This document shows positions 16,891 through 25,436 of a stretch of DNA of 64,000 bases, piece after piece (within the stretch, counting starts at the first letter, position 1; each line of letters starts with the position of its first letter). A program made the position numbers and the translations under genes. The notes beneath the pieces were generated by a model. It did no database searches. It was not told where the DNA came from and saw only the letters and a list, made by a program, of their open reading frames with translations. This DNA is from Vibrio hepatarius (GTDB taxonomy: Bacteria; Pseudomonadota; Gammaproteobacteria; Enterobacterales; Vibrionaceae), in NCBI RefSeq assembly GCF_001274785.1, contig NZ_LHPI01000020.1, positions 89,679-153,678 on the forward strand. Reading direction: 5' to 3'.

Positions 16891-19800
16891 TTAGAGTCCG
16901 ATTAATCCGGGTTCGCCGCGAAAGATCACTTTGTCATTGCCACGGAAAATACCAAAGGTGATCACCGCGGGTGGATCTTCATCACCGTTATTGCGCCAAT
17001 TGTACCTCAACCATGACCGTTCGGGGATATTCCCGTCACTGCCACAGCTAATTGGGTTTTCACCACTGAGCGCCACAGGAGCAAGAGGATTGATTCGTGC
17101 CCAGATACGTACCTGTTCACGCTCCGTCCCGTTATGGTCAACGGTTAAGTTATTTGATTGACCATTAGTCACTGAGCCTTGACCTTGCAGCGTGGCGGCA
17201 GAGCTAGTGAGAGAATCCGGCCAAATCACTTGCTGACAGTAGTCAGCCCCATCAAAGTCACTGTTACTGTCAGCGGTGTTGGTCACAAATCGGTTGTTAT
17301 CCCAGTATTCTATTTTGAGTGGAATCTTGAGGCCGTTTACCCCGGTCGTCGTACCGCTGTCTTGCAGACGCATACGACCATAGCGAAAATCAGGTTGTTC
17401 TGGGAAGACGTCTTCTAGTTCAAATGATTGAGTTGGCACTCCTGCGTTATCAGTTTCCACTAAGAAGCGAATCCCGTCTGGATCGTCAACGATGTTCAAG
17501 CCAAACCAAGCGTTGCTCTCGTCAAACGGTCCATCAGGTTGTGAGGTATAGTTTCCTGACGCATGAGTAACCGTTTGTTTTTCGAAGCTAAAATCACTCA
17601 CTGCCAATGCCAGTCGAGAACTATTCACCACGCCACCCGAGTCTGCGCTTAACCAGTCGGCACTGGCTCCCCAAACGCCGCTATTCCAATTATCACTGGC
17701 CAATAATCGGTTGGTTAACGAGTCACCACTAGCCTGCTCTTTCGCGGTGTATTGCAGATCGACAATCAAAGCATCACTAAACAAGCCGTAGTTAAAGGTT
17801 GGATTCCCTTCAACATTTTGCGCCTCAACAGCAAAAGCGTGAGTGATTGGCTGACTCATATAGGCAAAACCATCGTGCCCTGTCGCGTATTGCCATTGTT
17901 CGCTAACTGGCTGCATGACCAATTTAGCCGGATAGAAACGACCAATCGCCTGACTGTCGATATCAATGTCCATCGTCAGATAATTTGCTGTGGTCTGTAG
18001 CTGCAACGTACCAGCTTCGCTCCAGCTATGTTCAACGGTTTTTGTCTCACTGTTAGTCTCAAACGGAGTGAGCGGCACTGAAGACAACGCGCCCAAACTC
18101 GTTAGCGAAGAAGTTGGATAGGCGACCGAATAGGACAGTTCAATCGGACCTTTATCCAATGAGTAATTGCCTGTAAGTGGGTATTTACATTCATCGCTCT
18201 CATTGACTCGAGAGTCGGGATGAACAATCGGTCGATAAGTCACGTTAAACGGCTCACCGGCAGCAATAAATCCCGTCCCACTCGATGTCGTCGCTGGATT
18301 AAGATTGGCGATATTGCTCGCCTGAACCACATCGCAAATCGCCAGCTTCCAAGGACGAGAATAGACCTCAAACTCGCCTTTCAATGCACCACCTTCAACC
18401 GGACAGTTGTCTTGGTCGCAGACAAAGCTCTGATCTTGGATTTGCACTTTAATATGACCAGACTCTTTGAAGATCATCTCTGCATTGCGGTTGGTATCGC
18501 TAAGCTTAGCGCTAAATTGCAAATCACTCGCCAGTTCAGGAGCCAACGGCTGTTGATAACTAAATGACGCTGTCGGTTCACCGGTATAACCGAGTAAAAT
18601 CTGTTGACCTGAACTGCTGCACGCTTTTACCTCAACTGGGAAACTTACCTTCTCGCCCGCCGTGATGTATTGGTCCGCCACTTCAAACTTGTAGGGTACG
18701 TATTTGATTACATCGTTATCGGTCAGGTTAGCGCTACCGACCGATAGGCTTGCTGTTAGCGGGTACTCACCCACACTCGACTGATCGTTTTTGATGACTC
18801 GATAACGGGCGATACCATTGGCTTCTGATAGAAAGCTTATCGACAAATTTGAACCAGATGGCTGTTGTAACGCGGGCTGATAACCAGACACGTAGTTGTT
18901 ATTGCTATCAAACACATGCACTTCGACAATATTGTCTGGCGAGCTTTCACACGTTAGGTGGTAATTAAACGGTTTAATCTCAATTCGTGCCACTTGCGGG
19001 TCAGGTGGCAGTGTGCCACAACCCTCAGGAGTCACCGCGCGGATGTAACTGTTACCTTTTGCGCGGAAGTTCACCACTGGTGCAGTGATTGCACCATTCA
19101 TCTGAAAGTCTTCAACGTCGTTGATATCAAAACCAGCAGGTACTTGAGACGGCACATAAATATTGGCGTTAACGCGAATATCTTTACTTGACTGAGGCCA
19201 GAAAAACGACTCCCCGCCCGCACCAATCAAGGTTAGATTCGAACTATTGTAGTTAACATCCTCTGCGGAGTTACTACTCGCATTGAGGTACACACCAGAT
19301 TGCGTTCCACTCTGGACACCAAAGTTGATCTTGTTGTAATTAATCACTACCGGGCCATCCACCAGAAGGCGGATGTTGTTGGCCGTGAGGTTTAACTCGT
19401 TAAACCAATATTCCCCTGATGCTAATCGGATGGTGGTGTTATCAAAAAACGTCACCGCAGAATAAAAACCCGGAGTCAGACTCGCTGGCGCGTAAACGTT
19501 CGAACCAGAATCGACAAAGCGCGCAAAGTCTGGCGGACCATCGGGGAACAGAACTCGACTAGAATCAACTTTACAGGATTCCGCGGCACTTCCTGAGGTT
19601 GGGTACACGCAGCCGCTATCAGGGATACCTGAAACCGTGGAATAGACAAAACCGAGCCCAACGCTGGATTTAGAACGTTCAAAAATGATTCGGCTGGCTG
19701 GTACTAAACCTTGCGTAATATTTAACGCACCATCACGCATAATCCAATTACCACCGGATTGGTAATAGCGGTTTGACTGCAACTCTTCGGGGAAAAACGG

Positions 19801-20295
19801 ACAAATATCCGGCAGAGGTGGCGGTGGTTCTGTCCCTTCCAAACAATCAAGCGTTGCGGTACCACTACCAGAGATTTTGACCTTATTTGGGTGAATCCCT
19901 TTCATATTGGCCGGGATATTTTCCTCTTTATAAATATAAGGCGACTTGGTGTTCGTCCCTGCGTAAAGGTAATAATCAAGCGTTGAACTGGACGCATCAA
20001 AGTACAAACCGATCGTGTAGTCATTACCTACTTGCATCGCTCCTGGATCACGAACAAACGGGCTGGGTTCGCCGGGAGCAGGTACACTTGCATCATTGGT
20101 CCAAATTGGTACGGGAACGTTTTTGTTTCCGACGGCTTTGACACCATACAAAGTTTCTTGGCGCTGAGAGTTTTCTATCGTAAATAGGATTTGAAAATCG
20201 TATCTCGGGTCGACAGGGCAAGAATCTGCTGCCCAGATTAGGTGCGAGTACAGTAAGCCCAATAAGGCAAACGCGATTTGTATTGCTTGTCTCAT
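16891..20295 (-). CDS. mshQ: MSHA biogenesis protein MshQ
   Basis: 1134 residues, the last and largest gene of the structural half of the MSHA locus. It has a signal peptide (MRQAIQIAFALLGLLYSHLIWA, cleavage before ADSC) and then a long Ser/Asn/Thr-rich, beta-sheet-like extracellular body with a few paired cysteines, ending in the DUF6701-type region seen in vibrio MshQ (DPPAVITFGIFRGNDKVIFRGE at the very C-terminus, written here in part). Family knowledge suggests a large secreted or pilus-tip-associated adhesin-like protein; its exact role is not established. It begins two bases after mshP ends. Confidence 0.9.
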   Translation of the reverse strand: MRQAIQIAFALLGLLYSHLIWAADSCPVDPRYDFQILFTIENSQRQETLYGVKAVGNKNVPVPIWTNDASVPAPGEPSPFVRDPGAMQVGNDYTIGLYFDASSSTLDYYLYAGTNTKSPYIYKEENIPANMKGIHPNKVKISGSGTATLDCLEGTEPPPPLPDICPFFPEELQSNRYYQSGGNWIMRDGALNITQGLVPASRIIFERSKSSVGLGFVYSTVSGIPDSGCVYPTSGSAAESCKVDSSRVLFPDGPPDFARFVDSGSNVYAPASLTPGFYSAVTFFDNTTIRLASGEYWFNELNLTANNIRLLVDGPVVINYNKINFGVQSGTQSGVYLNASSNSAEDVNYNSSNLTLIGAGGESFFWPQSSKDIRVNANIYVPSQVPAGFDINDVEDFQMNGAITAPVVNFRAKGNSYIRAVTPEGCGTLPPDPQVARIEIKPFNYHLTCESSPDNIVEVHVFDSNNNYVSGYQPALQQPSGSNLSISFLSEANGIARYRVIKNDQSSVGEYPLTASLSVGSANLTDNDVIKYVPYKFEVADQYITAGEKVSFPVEVKACSSSGQQILLGYTGEPTASFSYQQPLAPELASDLQFSAKLSDTNRNAEMIFKESGHIKVQIQDQSFVCDQDNCPVEGGALKGEFEVYSRPWKLAICDVVQASNIANLNPATTSSGTGFIAAGEPFNVTYRPIVHPDSRVNESDECKYPLTGNYSLDKGPIELSYSVAYPTSSLTSLGALSSVPLTPFETNSETKTVEHSWSEAGTLQLQTTANYLTMDIDIDSQAIGRFYPAKLVMQPVSEQWQYATGHDGFAYMSQPITHAFAVEAQNVEGNPTFNYGLFSDALIVDLQYTAKEQASGDSLTNRLLASDNWNSGVWGASADWLSADSGGVVNSSRLALAVSDFSFEKQTVTHASGNYTSQPDGPFDESNAWFGLNIVDDPDGIRFLVETDNAGVPTQSFELEDVFPEQPDFRYGRMRLQDSGTTTGVNGLKIPLKIEYWDNNRFVTNTADSNSDFDGADYCQQVIWPDSLTSSAATLQGQGSVTNGQSNNLTVDHNGTEREQVRIWARINPLAPVALSGENPISCGSDGNIPERSWLRYNWRNNGDEDPPAVITFGIFRGNDKVIFRGEPGLIGL

Positions 20296-20297
20296 GA

Positions 20298-20729
20298 TTA
20301 CTCCCTAACCCACACTTCTTGGCTACGTTGCATTTGATTGGCTTCGGTGCCGCATACCGCTTCAGAATGAACCACGTAGAGTTGTTTTCCGTCAGCCAAT
20401 GTTCCACCTCTCGCTTCACAAGACGTGCGAACACTTTGACAGTTAATTTTTGAAGGCAGTGTCGTCACCGCATTACTGATCGCGTTGCAACTCGCGGCAA
20501 TGTTGTAACCTGCGGACAAAGAGGCACGCAGCGGATACAACTCCACCAAAGCCAACTCATTGGCTGAATGCGCAGCGAGTGCGGCTTGCAAACCGATAAT
20601 ATCTTTGGTGTGCGCGTCGTTGTTCGACCACTCAATTCGGCTCAAACTGGCTGCGAGAAACCCCATCACCACCAGTACAAAGACGACCACGATATACAGA
20701 CTGCCTGTTTGTTTTTGTTTAAGGGACAT
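20298..20729 (-). CDS. mshP: MSHA minor pilin-like protein MshP
   Basis: 143 residues from the preferred start at 20729 (MSLKQKQTGSLYIVVVF). The frame extends further to 20813, but that would run deep into mshO and lacks the pilin-like start. The N-terminal hydrophobic helix follows a short basic leader ending in Gly as in prepilins, but the usual glutamate at mature position 5 is absent (SLYIV), as in PilX/GspK-like proteins that prime the pilus tip. The start overlaps the mshO stop by 11 bases. Confidence 0.85.
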   Translation of the reverse strand: MSLKQKQTGSLYIVVVFVLVVMGFLAASLSRIEWSNNDAHTKDIIGLQAALAAHSANELALVELYPLRASLSAGYNIAASCNAISNAVTTLPSKINCQSVRTSCEARGGTLADGKQLYVVHSEAVCGTEANQMQRSQEVWVRE

Positions 20730-21444
20730 TGAGCACCTGCACATCTTGTTGGAAATACGTGGTTTCGTCATCACGCTCATTAGTAAACGACAATTGCATA
20801 TGCACCACACCACTACGTTGTACGCTTGCAGGTTGGTAAGTTAAATCGCCTGCTACGCCAGTATCCGAAATAGGTGTCACGCGACTTCTGTCTTCGATTC
20901 GCTGAATCCGCTGACCAACAATGCAATAGCTGACTTCACCGCTGGGGTCGTAAATATAATGGCGATTGGATACCGACTCACCGACCAAACTCGAAGCAAC
21001 ATTCTCCAGTAGGTAAGTATCACTCACACTCTTGACGGCATTTAACGCGAACACATTATTGTTTGGATTCGCTTGGGTCGGGTTAATCACCAACGACTTG
21101 TTTTGCAAACTCGCCAGTGTGCTATTCTCACTGCCAACGACAAACTGTAGGTCCGCGCCAGAGACAGCATAAAAGCCGGAGGTCTCTATCGGATAAAAAG
21201 AAATACAGCTTTGCGCACCCGCTAAAATCAAATCATCAGAAAACATATTTGGTACCGCATGACGGATTTCGCGGCTCATTTTTTCCAAAACAAACTTCGC
21301 TTGAGTTTGTAAACGCTGTCTTTCTATCGTATCGCTGTAACCGCGAGCACCTAACTCAACAAACCCTGCAATACCCAACACCAAAATACTGCCTACCAGC
21401 AGCGTAATTACCATTTCGACTAGGGTAAAACCTTTCATCTTCAT
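20719..21444 (-). CDS. mshO: MSHA minor pilin MshO
   Basis: 241 residues with a textbook type IV prepilin start: MKMKG then FTLVEMVITLLVGSILV, with Glu at mature position 5. The rest is a globular pilin domain with scattered cysteines. It is related to PilW/GspJ-type minor pilins by length and position. It begins one base from the end of mshD (shared stop/start region) and overlaps mshP, so translation of the minor pilins is probably coupled. Confidence 0.9.
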   Translation of the reverse strand: MKMKGFTLVEMVITLLVGSILVLGIAGFVELGARGYSDTIERQRLQTQAKFVLEKMSREIRHAVPNMFSDDLILAGAQSCISFYPIETSGFYAVSGADLQFVVGSENSTLASLQNKSLVINPTQANPNNNVFALNAVKSVSDTYLLENVASSLVGESVSNRHYIYDPSGEVSYCIVGQRIQRIEDRSRVTPISDTGVAGDLTYQPASVQRSGVVHMQLSFTNERDDETTYFQQDVQVLNVP

Positions 21445-21965
21445 CAGTAATTTCCTTTGTAGGCGTGCAGCTCTACTGGCGTTTGATTCGGCGCCGAAAT
21501 CGTCAAAACAATCTGTTTTACTTTATCGACCTCTTGGTACGACACTTGGATATCTAAACGAAAGTTTTTGTATCGGGTTTCAGAACCATCACCGACTAAA
21601 TAGTTTAGGTCTTTGCAACTGTTGTTCCCTTTCGGCTCCCAGCAGCCAAGGTAGTCATCAACGTCGTTGTACAGCGCAATGTCTGACTCTTCATTACCCA
21701 AAATCGTGGTACAAGACGCCGCACTTGGCACGCCTTCTCCACAGCGAAGATCACCACCGGTGAAATCACTCTGTTGGTCGAAGCCTTGAGCCAAGATTGT
21801 CGACATCACGCTTTGTCCCAACGCCGCCGCACGAGCTTGATAATGCGGGTTGGCGGAGCGAGTAATTTGCGGCACCAGAAAACTGGAAATGGTGACCATC
21901 GCGAAGGCCATCAACACGATAACAATAATGCTCTCAATCAGAGTAAAGCCACGCTGCATTTTCAT
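21444..21965 (-). CDS. mshD: MSHA minor pilin MshD
   Basis: 173 residues from the start at 21965, MKMQRG followed by FTLIESIIVIVLMAF, a prepilin leader with Glu at mature position 5. This start overlaps the mshC stop as ATGA and has an AGGAGG ribosome site, so the 17-residue extension of the open frame to 22016 is rejected. Three or more cysteines (CGEGV, SCTTI, CWEP, CKDL) suggest disulfides in the exported domain. It is homologous to PilV/GspI-like minor pilins. Confidence 0.9.
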   Translation of the reverse strand: MKMQRGFTLIESIIVIVLMAFAMVTISSFLVPQITRSANPHYQARAAALGQSVMSTILAQGFDQQSDFTGGDLRCGEGVPSAASCTTILGNEESDIALYNDVDDYLGCWEPKGNNSCKDLNYLVGDGSETRYKNFRLDIQVSYQEVDKVKQIVLTISAPNQTPVELHAYKGNY

Positions 21966-22444
21966 GAGCACCCTCCTGAGAACACATAACCTTGTGAATT
22001 GATTTCCACTTGGCAACTTTGTGCTTGGGCAGCAATAGTAATCACAGCGCCCGATGCGGCACTGCCTATTGGGTTGCCCAATAAATCAAAATTGATCGCT
22101 GAACCAGTATTGACTGAAAAAGCCACACCGTCTTGCGAGCTGACCCAATCACTGCGCGCGTCAGATCTCAGGCTGCACGCTCGTTGTGAGCCGACACAAC
22201 TCGGTAGAACACTTAGGGTAAAATTGGTGTTGCTCGCGCCGCTGATTGGTAAGTTAGATTGCATGCGGTTGACTTGTACTTGGCGCACCACCGAGATTAC
22301 CTGCTCTTGGATCACCATCGCAGCCACACTGTCGCGGCCAAACATTCGACTCGTGGCGTACATGGAGACAATCGCCAGTAACAAAATCACGACAATAAGT
22401 TCAACCAAGGTGAAGCCTTGTGCTGACTTAGCTTTCATAGACAA
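21962..22444 (-). CDS. mshC: MSHA minor pilin MshC
   Basis: 160 residues; prepilin leader MSMKAKSAQG then FTLVELIVVILLLAIVSM with Glu at mature position 5. A start two codons later (MKAKS) is possible. It is a GspH/FimT-like pseudopilin by size. It lies 153 bases downstream of mshA; that gap contains a terminator hairpin, so mshC expression probably depends on readthrough from mshA. Confidence 0.9.
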   Translation of the reverse strand: MSMKAKSAQGFTLVELIVVILLLAIVSMYATSRMFGRDSVAAMVIQEQVISVVRQVQVNRMQSNLPISGASNTNFTLSVLPSCVGSQRACSLRSDARSDWVSSQDGVAFSVNTGSAINFDLLGNPIGSAASGAVITIAAQAQSCQVEINSQGYVFSGGCS

Positions 22445-22563
22445 CCTAAGTAGTTAAATTTGCTAATTTGATTATAAATTAGAATGGCTTAAGCGTGGCA
22501 GCTTAATACTATTTTTGAGAAGGATTTACGTTCGAAGCAGAATGTTCGGATAGATAGAGGTAG

Positions 22564-22590
22564 AAAAGGCCAGCATTGCTGGCCTTTTTT
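22564..22590 (-). terminator. Hairpin terminator/attenuator after mshA
   Basis: GGCCAGC-ATT-GCTGGCC (22568-22584) is a perfect stem; on the minus strand it is followed by TTTTCTA. It lies within the mshBACDOPQ operon, just 8 bases after the mshA stop, so partial termination would give more MshA than the distal minor pilins. Confidence 0.8.
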
Positions 22591-22597
22591 ATCTAGA

Positions 22598-23059
22598 TTA
22601 ACAGTCGTCTGCTGTAGCAGTTGTTACTGTTGGCGCCGCACCAGAAGTACTTGGTGCTGTGTATGTAACTGCACAATTCCAGTTTGGATTTGTACCAGTA
22701 AATGTGTATTGAATTGAAGCTCCGGCAGTATTCGCACCACCAGATACTTGCCACTCACTAGTATCTGATAATCCAACAACGGCAGCACCAATACCAGTAG
22801 TAGAAGCAGCCGGGTAACCATACACTACGTCAATATTTTCAATTGAACCAGAAACCGCTGTTTCACTACCTTCGATCGCAGCTTTACCGTAAACAATACC
22901 TGCAGCTCCTTGTATTGCACCTTTCAGACCTTGAAGAGAGGCTTCTCGTGCATCTGATTGCAGGTTAAGGAAGCGAGGTGCAGCTGTTACTGCAAGAATA
23001 CCTAGAATAACAATTACCACCACTAGTTCGATTAGGGTGAAACCGCCTTGTCGTTTCAT
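22598..23059 (-). CDS. mshA: MSHA major pilin MshA
   Basis: 153 residues; leader MKRQGG then FTLIELVVVIVILGILAV with Glu at mature position 5 and the AAPRFLNLQSDAR segment typical of MshA/GspG-like pilins. Two C-terminal cysteines (NWNCAVTY and the last residue) probably form the D-region disulfide. MshA is the main subunit of the mannose-sensitive haemagglutinin pilus used for surface landing, biofilm start and chitin or host attachment, and is a known phage receptor in V. cholerae. It lies 31 bases after mshB and just before a terminator. Confidence 0.95.
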   Translation of the reverse strand: MKRQGGFTLIELVVVIVILGILAVTAAPRFLNLQSDAREASLQGLKGAIQGAAGIVYGKAAIEGSETAVSGSIENIDVVYGYPAASTTGIGAAVVGLSDTSEWQVSGGANTAGASIQYTFTGTNPNWNCAVTYTAPSTSGAAPTVTTATADDC

Positions 23060-23090
23060 AGTTTATATCTCTCTATGTTGTTGCGCAGGA

Positions 23091-23666
23091 TTACTGCAGC
23101 GTTACGGTCACACGACCAGTTTCAATTTCATACACAAACTGATGTTTGCTGCCACCTTCTTGTTGCACATAAGTACAAGTCGACGCGCCAGTATTCGCTT
23201 GAGCTGAATATTTGACATTTTTATTATTCGCTGCGTTTGCCACCGTATCTACACTTGGCGGGTTTTGCAGTAAGTTGTCCATAAGATCGATACAAGCTTG
23301 GTCCGTCAGACTTGTTGGGTAACTCGTGTTGTCTTCATTCAACGCGTATGGATAGCCATCTCTAAAACCAGTATCGCTATCGCTGCTGTCTTTAGAGCGT
23401 GTCAGCCAAAAATCGACACCGTCATAGTCGACAGTGTTGTATTTCTCACCGTTTAGCGTCACCGAAGGTCGAGCTTCCGCTTCCCATTGCGCTCTGGCAG
23501 ACAATACGCCAGTAGCAAAGCCACCAGCCACGCCTTCAATACTGGCTTTTTTTGCTTCATCGGTGACATCTAAAAATCGAGGAAGAGCCGCTACTGCTAG
23601 TAGGCCAACCACAACAATGACCACGACAAGCTCCACAAGGGAGAAACCAGTTTGTTTTCTAAGCAT
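23091..23666 (-). CDS. mshB: MSHA minor pilin MshB
   Basis: 191 residues; leader MLRKQTG then FSLVELVVVIVVVGLLAVA with Glu at mature position 5, followed by LPRFLDVTDEAKKASIEG as in MshA-like pilins. A single late Cys pair (QACIDL and STCTY) may form a disulfide. It is the first gene of the pilin operon; the 78-base gap upstream of it to mshF contains a candidate promoter. Confidence 0.93.
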   Translation of the reverse strand: MLRKQTGFSLVELVVVIVVVGLLAVAALPRFLDVTDEAKKASIEGVAGGFATGVLSARAQWEAEARPSVTLNGEKYNTVDYDGVDFWLTRSKDSSDSDTGFRDGYPYALNEDNTSYPTSLTDQACIDLMDNLLQNPPSVDTVANAANNKNVKYSAQANTGASTCTYVQQEGGSKHQFVYEIETGRVTVTLQ

Positions 23667-23696
23667 AAAGATGTAACTCGCTGTTATGAACGCCGT

Positions 23697-23725
23697 ATTA
23701 TACGGTCATTCTACGATAGATCTAT
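23697..23725 (-). promoter_or_regulatory. Candidate promoter of the pilin operon
   Basis: On the minus strand a perfect -10 TATAAT (23702-23697) lies in the palindrome CCGTATAATACGG. At the -35 position (17 bases upstream) there is no good consensus but a 10 bp palindrome ATAGATCTAT (23716-23725), which could be an activator site. It is about 30 bases upstream of mshB. Confidence 0.4.
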
Positions 23726-23744
23726 GAGTAAAATGTCAAAAAAA

Positions 23745-24224
23745 CTACAGCGCCACAAATACAACTCGTGTCGAAAACTGCTTATTTATCAACTCTATAA
23801 CAATATGTCGATTTTGTCCGTAGTCGTAATCACACTGATAATGATCGCCACTAGAATTATTCACAATTTCTATCGGACGACTTTCTAAAATTCGCTCTGT
23901 CGGATACAACACTTTCAGCCAAAACTCGCAGCTTACCTTGCCATCAAAAGTAAGCGGTATTAGCCAACCATTGTCCGAAAACTGTAGCTGACGAGACTCA
24001 ATCGTCAAACGGTTTGGCTGTTTAGCCAATAACCATTGCTCTTTATAGTGACTCGCGCGGTCGATAATACGCTTACTCACGACTAAGTAGGCACTGTCTC
24101 TAGCTTCTTCCTCAACCCGTTGCCACGCGATAATAAAGCTCAGCAATAAAATCACGATAACCAACAACCAAATCACAAAGCGGGATCGCTCGACATTAGA
24201 GAACAGGTCACCCTTTGATGGCAT
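23745..24224 (-). CDS. mshF: MSHA biogenesis protein MshF
   Basis: 159 residues with one N-terminal membrane segment (about 17-33, FVIWLLVIVILLLSFII) and a periplasmic domain. No catalytic motif is recognisable. It overlaps the end of mshG by 17 bases and is the last gene of the assembly half of the locus. Its role in pilus assembly is not well defined in the family. Confidence 0.85.
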   Translation of the reverse strand: MPSKGDLFSNVERSRFVIWLLVIVILLLSFIIAWQRVEEEARDSAYLVVSKRIIDRASHYKEQWLLAKQPNRLTIESRQLQFSDNGWLIPLTFDGKVSCEFWLKVLYPTERILESRPIEIVNNSSGDHYQCDYDYGQNRHIVIELINKQFSTRVVFVAL

Positions 24225-25428
24225 CGAGCATACCCCACATTGGCAAGAAGATACCCAACGCGAGCACTAATACCATACCCGCCACAATCACCAACAATAT
24301 TGGTTCAATACGTGCAGTCAGGGTTTTCAAGTCATAATCCACTTCGCGGTCATAGAAGTCAGCGACTTCCGCCAGTAACTCATCAATACGACCCGTTTCT
24401 TCACCAACCGAAATCATCTGGATCACCAGCGGGGTAAATACACCGCTGCTGGTTGCCGTCGATGAGATGGTGCTACCCGACTCTATCGCCAACTTCATTT
24501 CCATCAATCGGTTTTCGAGAAACTTATTCCCGAGCGACTCCGCCGCCAGTGCCAATGAACGGTTAAGTGGTACACCGGCTTTAAGCATCAGCGCAAAGGT
24601 GCGCGAAAAACGCGATAGCTGCGCCCGGTTCACCAATTTACCGACGATCGGCATACGTAAGCGAAATTTATCCCACTTTTCTCTTCCTGCCGCAGTTTTT
24701 AGCCACGCGTTAAAAGCGAATAGCGCACTGACCATCACCGCAACCATCACATGCCAATAACTGACAAAAAAATCCGACATGCCGATTAAGATACGAGTTG
24801 GCAACGGCAAATCGACGCCAAAGCGGCTAAACATGCTGGCGAATTGCGGTATCACTTTGACGTTAAGAATAAACATCGCAATGACAATAAACGAGATAAC
24901 AAAAGTCGGGTAACGCATCGCGGTCTTGATTCGTTTACGTGTTTCCAGCTCTTGCTCGTAGTAACTGGAAAGTTGCAGCAACGCCAAATCCAGTCGACCT
25001 GTGTTTTCGCCAACGTTAATCATTGAGACAAATAGTGGACTAAACACCCGAGGATGCATTTGCAATGACGCAGCTAGGCTACGTCCGTTGGTCAGTTCAA
25101 GTGTGACTTCTTCCAACGCTTCTCGTAACTGCTTATTCGAACAGTTGGCGGTCAACCCTTTCATCGAACGCAGTAAAGGCACGCCTGCTTTGGTTAAGCT
25201 ATACAACTGACGACAGTACATCACCAAGGCTTCTAACGGCACGGCTGGCGTGAAGAGTTTTTTTATCTCAGCGCCAAGCTCGCTACTTCCCGCTCCCTGC
25301 TGAATCTGCACCGGAATGATGCCTTTATTCATCAACTGCTCGGCCACCGCATCTTGGTTAGACGCGTCAATCTCTCCCGAAACCGCGGTGCCTTCGATGT
25401 CACGCCCTTTGTATCGATATATTGGCAT
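24208..25428 (-). CDS. mshG: MSHA inner-membrane platform protein MshG
   Basis: 406 residues, a PilC/GspF-type polytopic platform protein. Two repeated cytoplasmic T2SSF domains are visible (each with an M-I-x-V-G-E-x-T/E-G-R-x-D motif: SMINVGENTGRLD and QMISVGEETGRIDELL), separated by membrane segments (YPTFVISFIVIAMFIL; HVMVAVMVSALFAF; LLVIVAGMVLVLALGIFLP). It couples the MshE ATPase to pilin polymerisation. It lies 8 bases after mshE. Confidence 0.95.
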   Translation of the reverse strand: MPIYRYKGRDIEGTAVSGEIDASNQDAVAEQLMNKGIIPVQIQQGAGSSELGAEIKKLFTPAVPLEALVMYCRQLYSLTKAGVPLLRSMKGLTANCSNKQLREALEEVTLELTNGRSLAASLQMHPRVFSPLFVSMINVGENTGRLDLALLQLSSYYEQELETRKRIKTAMRYPTFVISFIVIAMFILNVKVIPQFASMFSRFGVDLPLPTRILIGMSDFFVSYWHVMVAVMVSALFAFNAWLKTAAGREKWDKFRLRMPIVGKLVNRAQLSRFSRTFALMLKAGVPLNRSLALAAESLGNKFLENRLMEMKLAIESGSTISSTATSSGVFTPLVIQMISVGEETGRIDELLAEVADFYDREVDYDLKTLTARIEPILLVIVAGMVLVLALGIFLPMWGMLDAIKG

Positions 25429-25436
25429 AGCTAACC

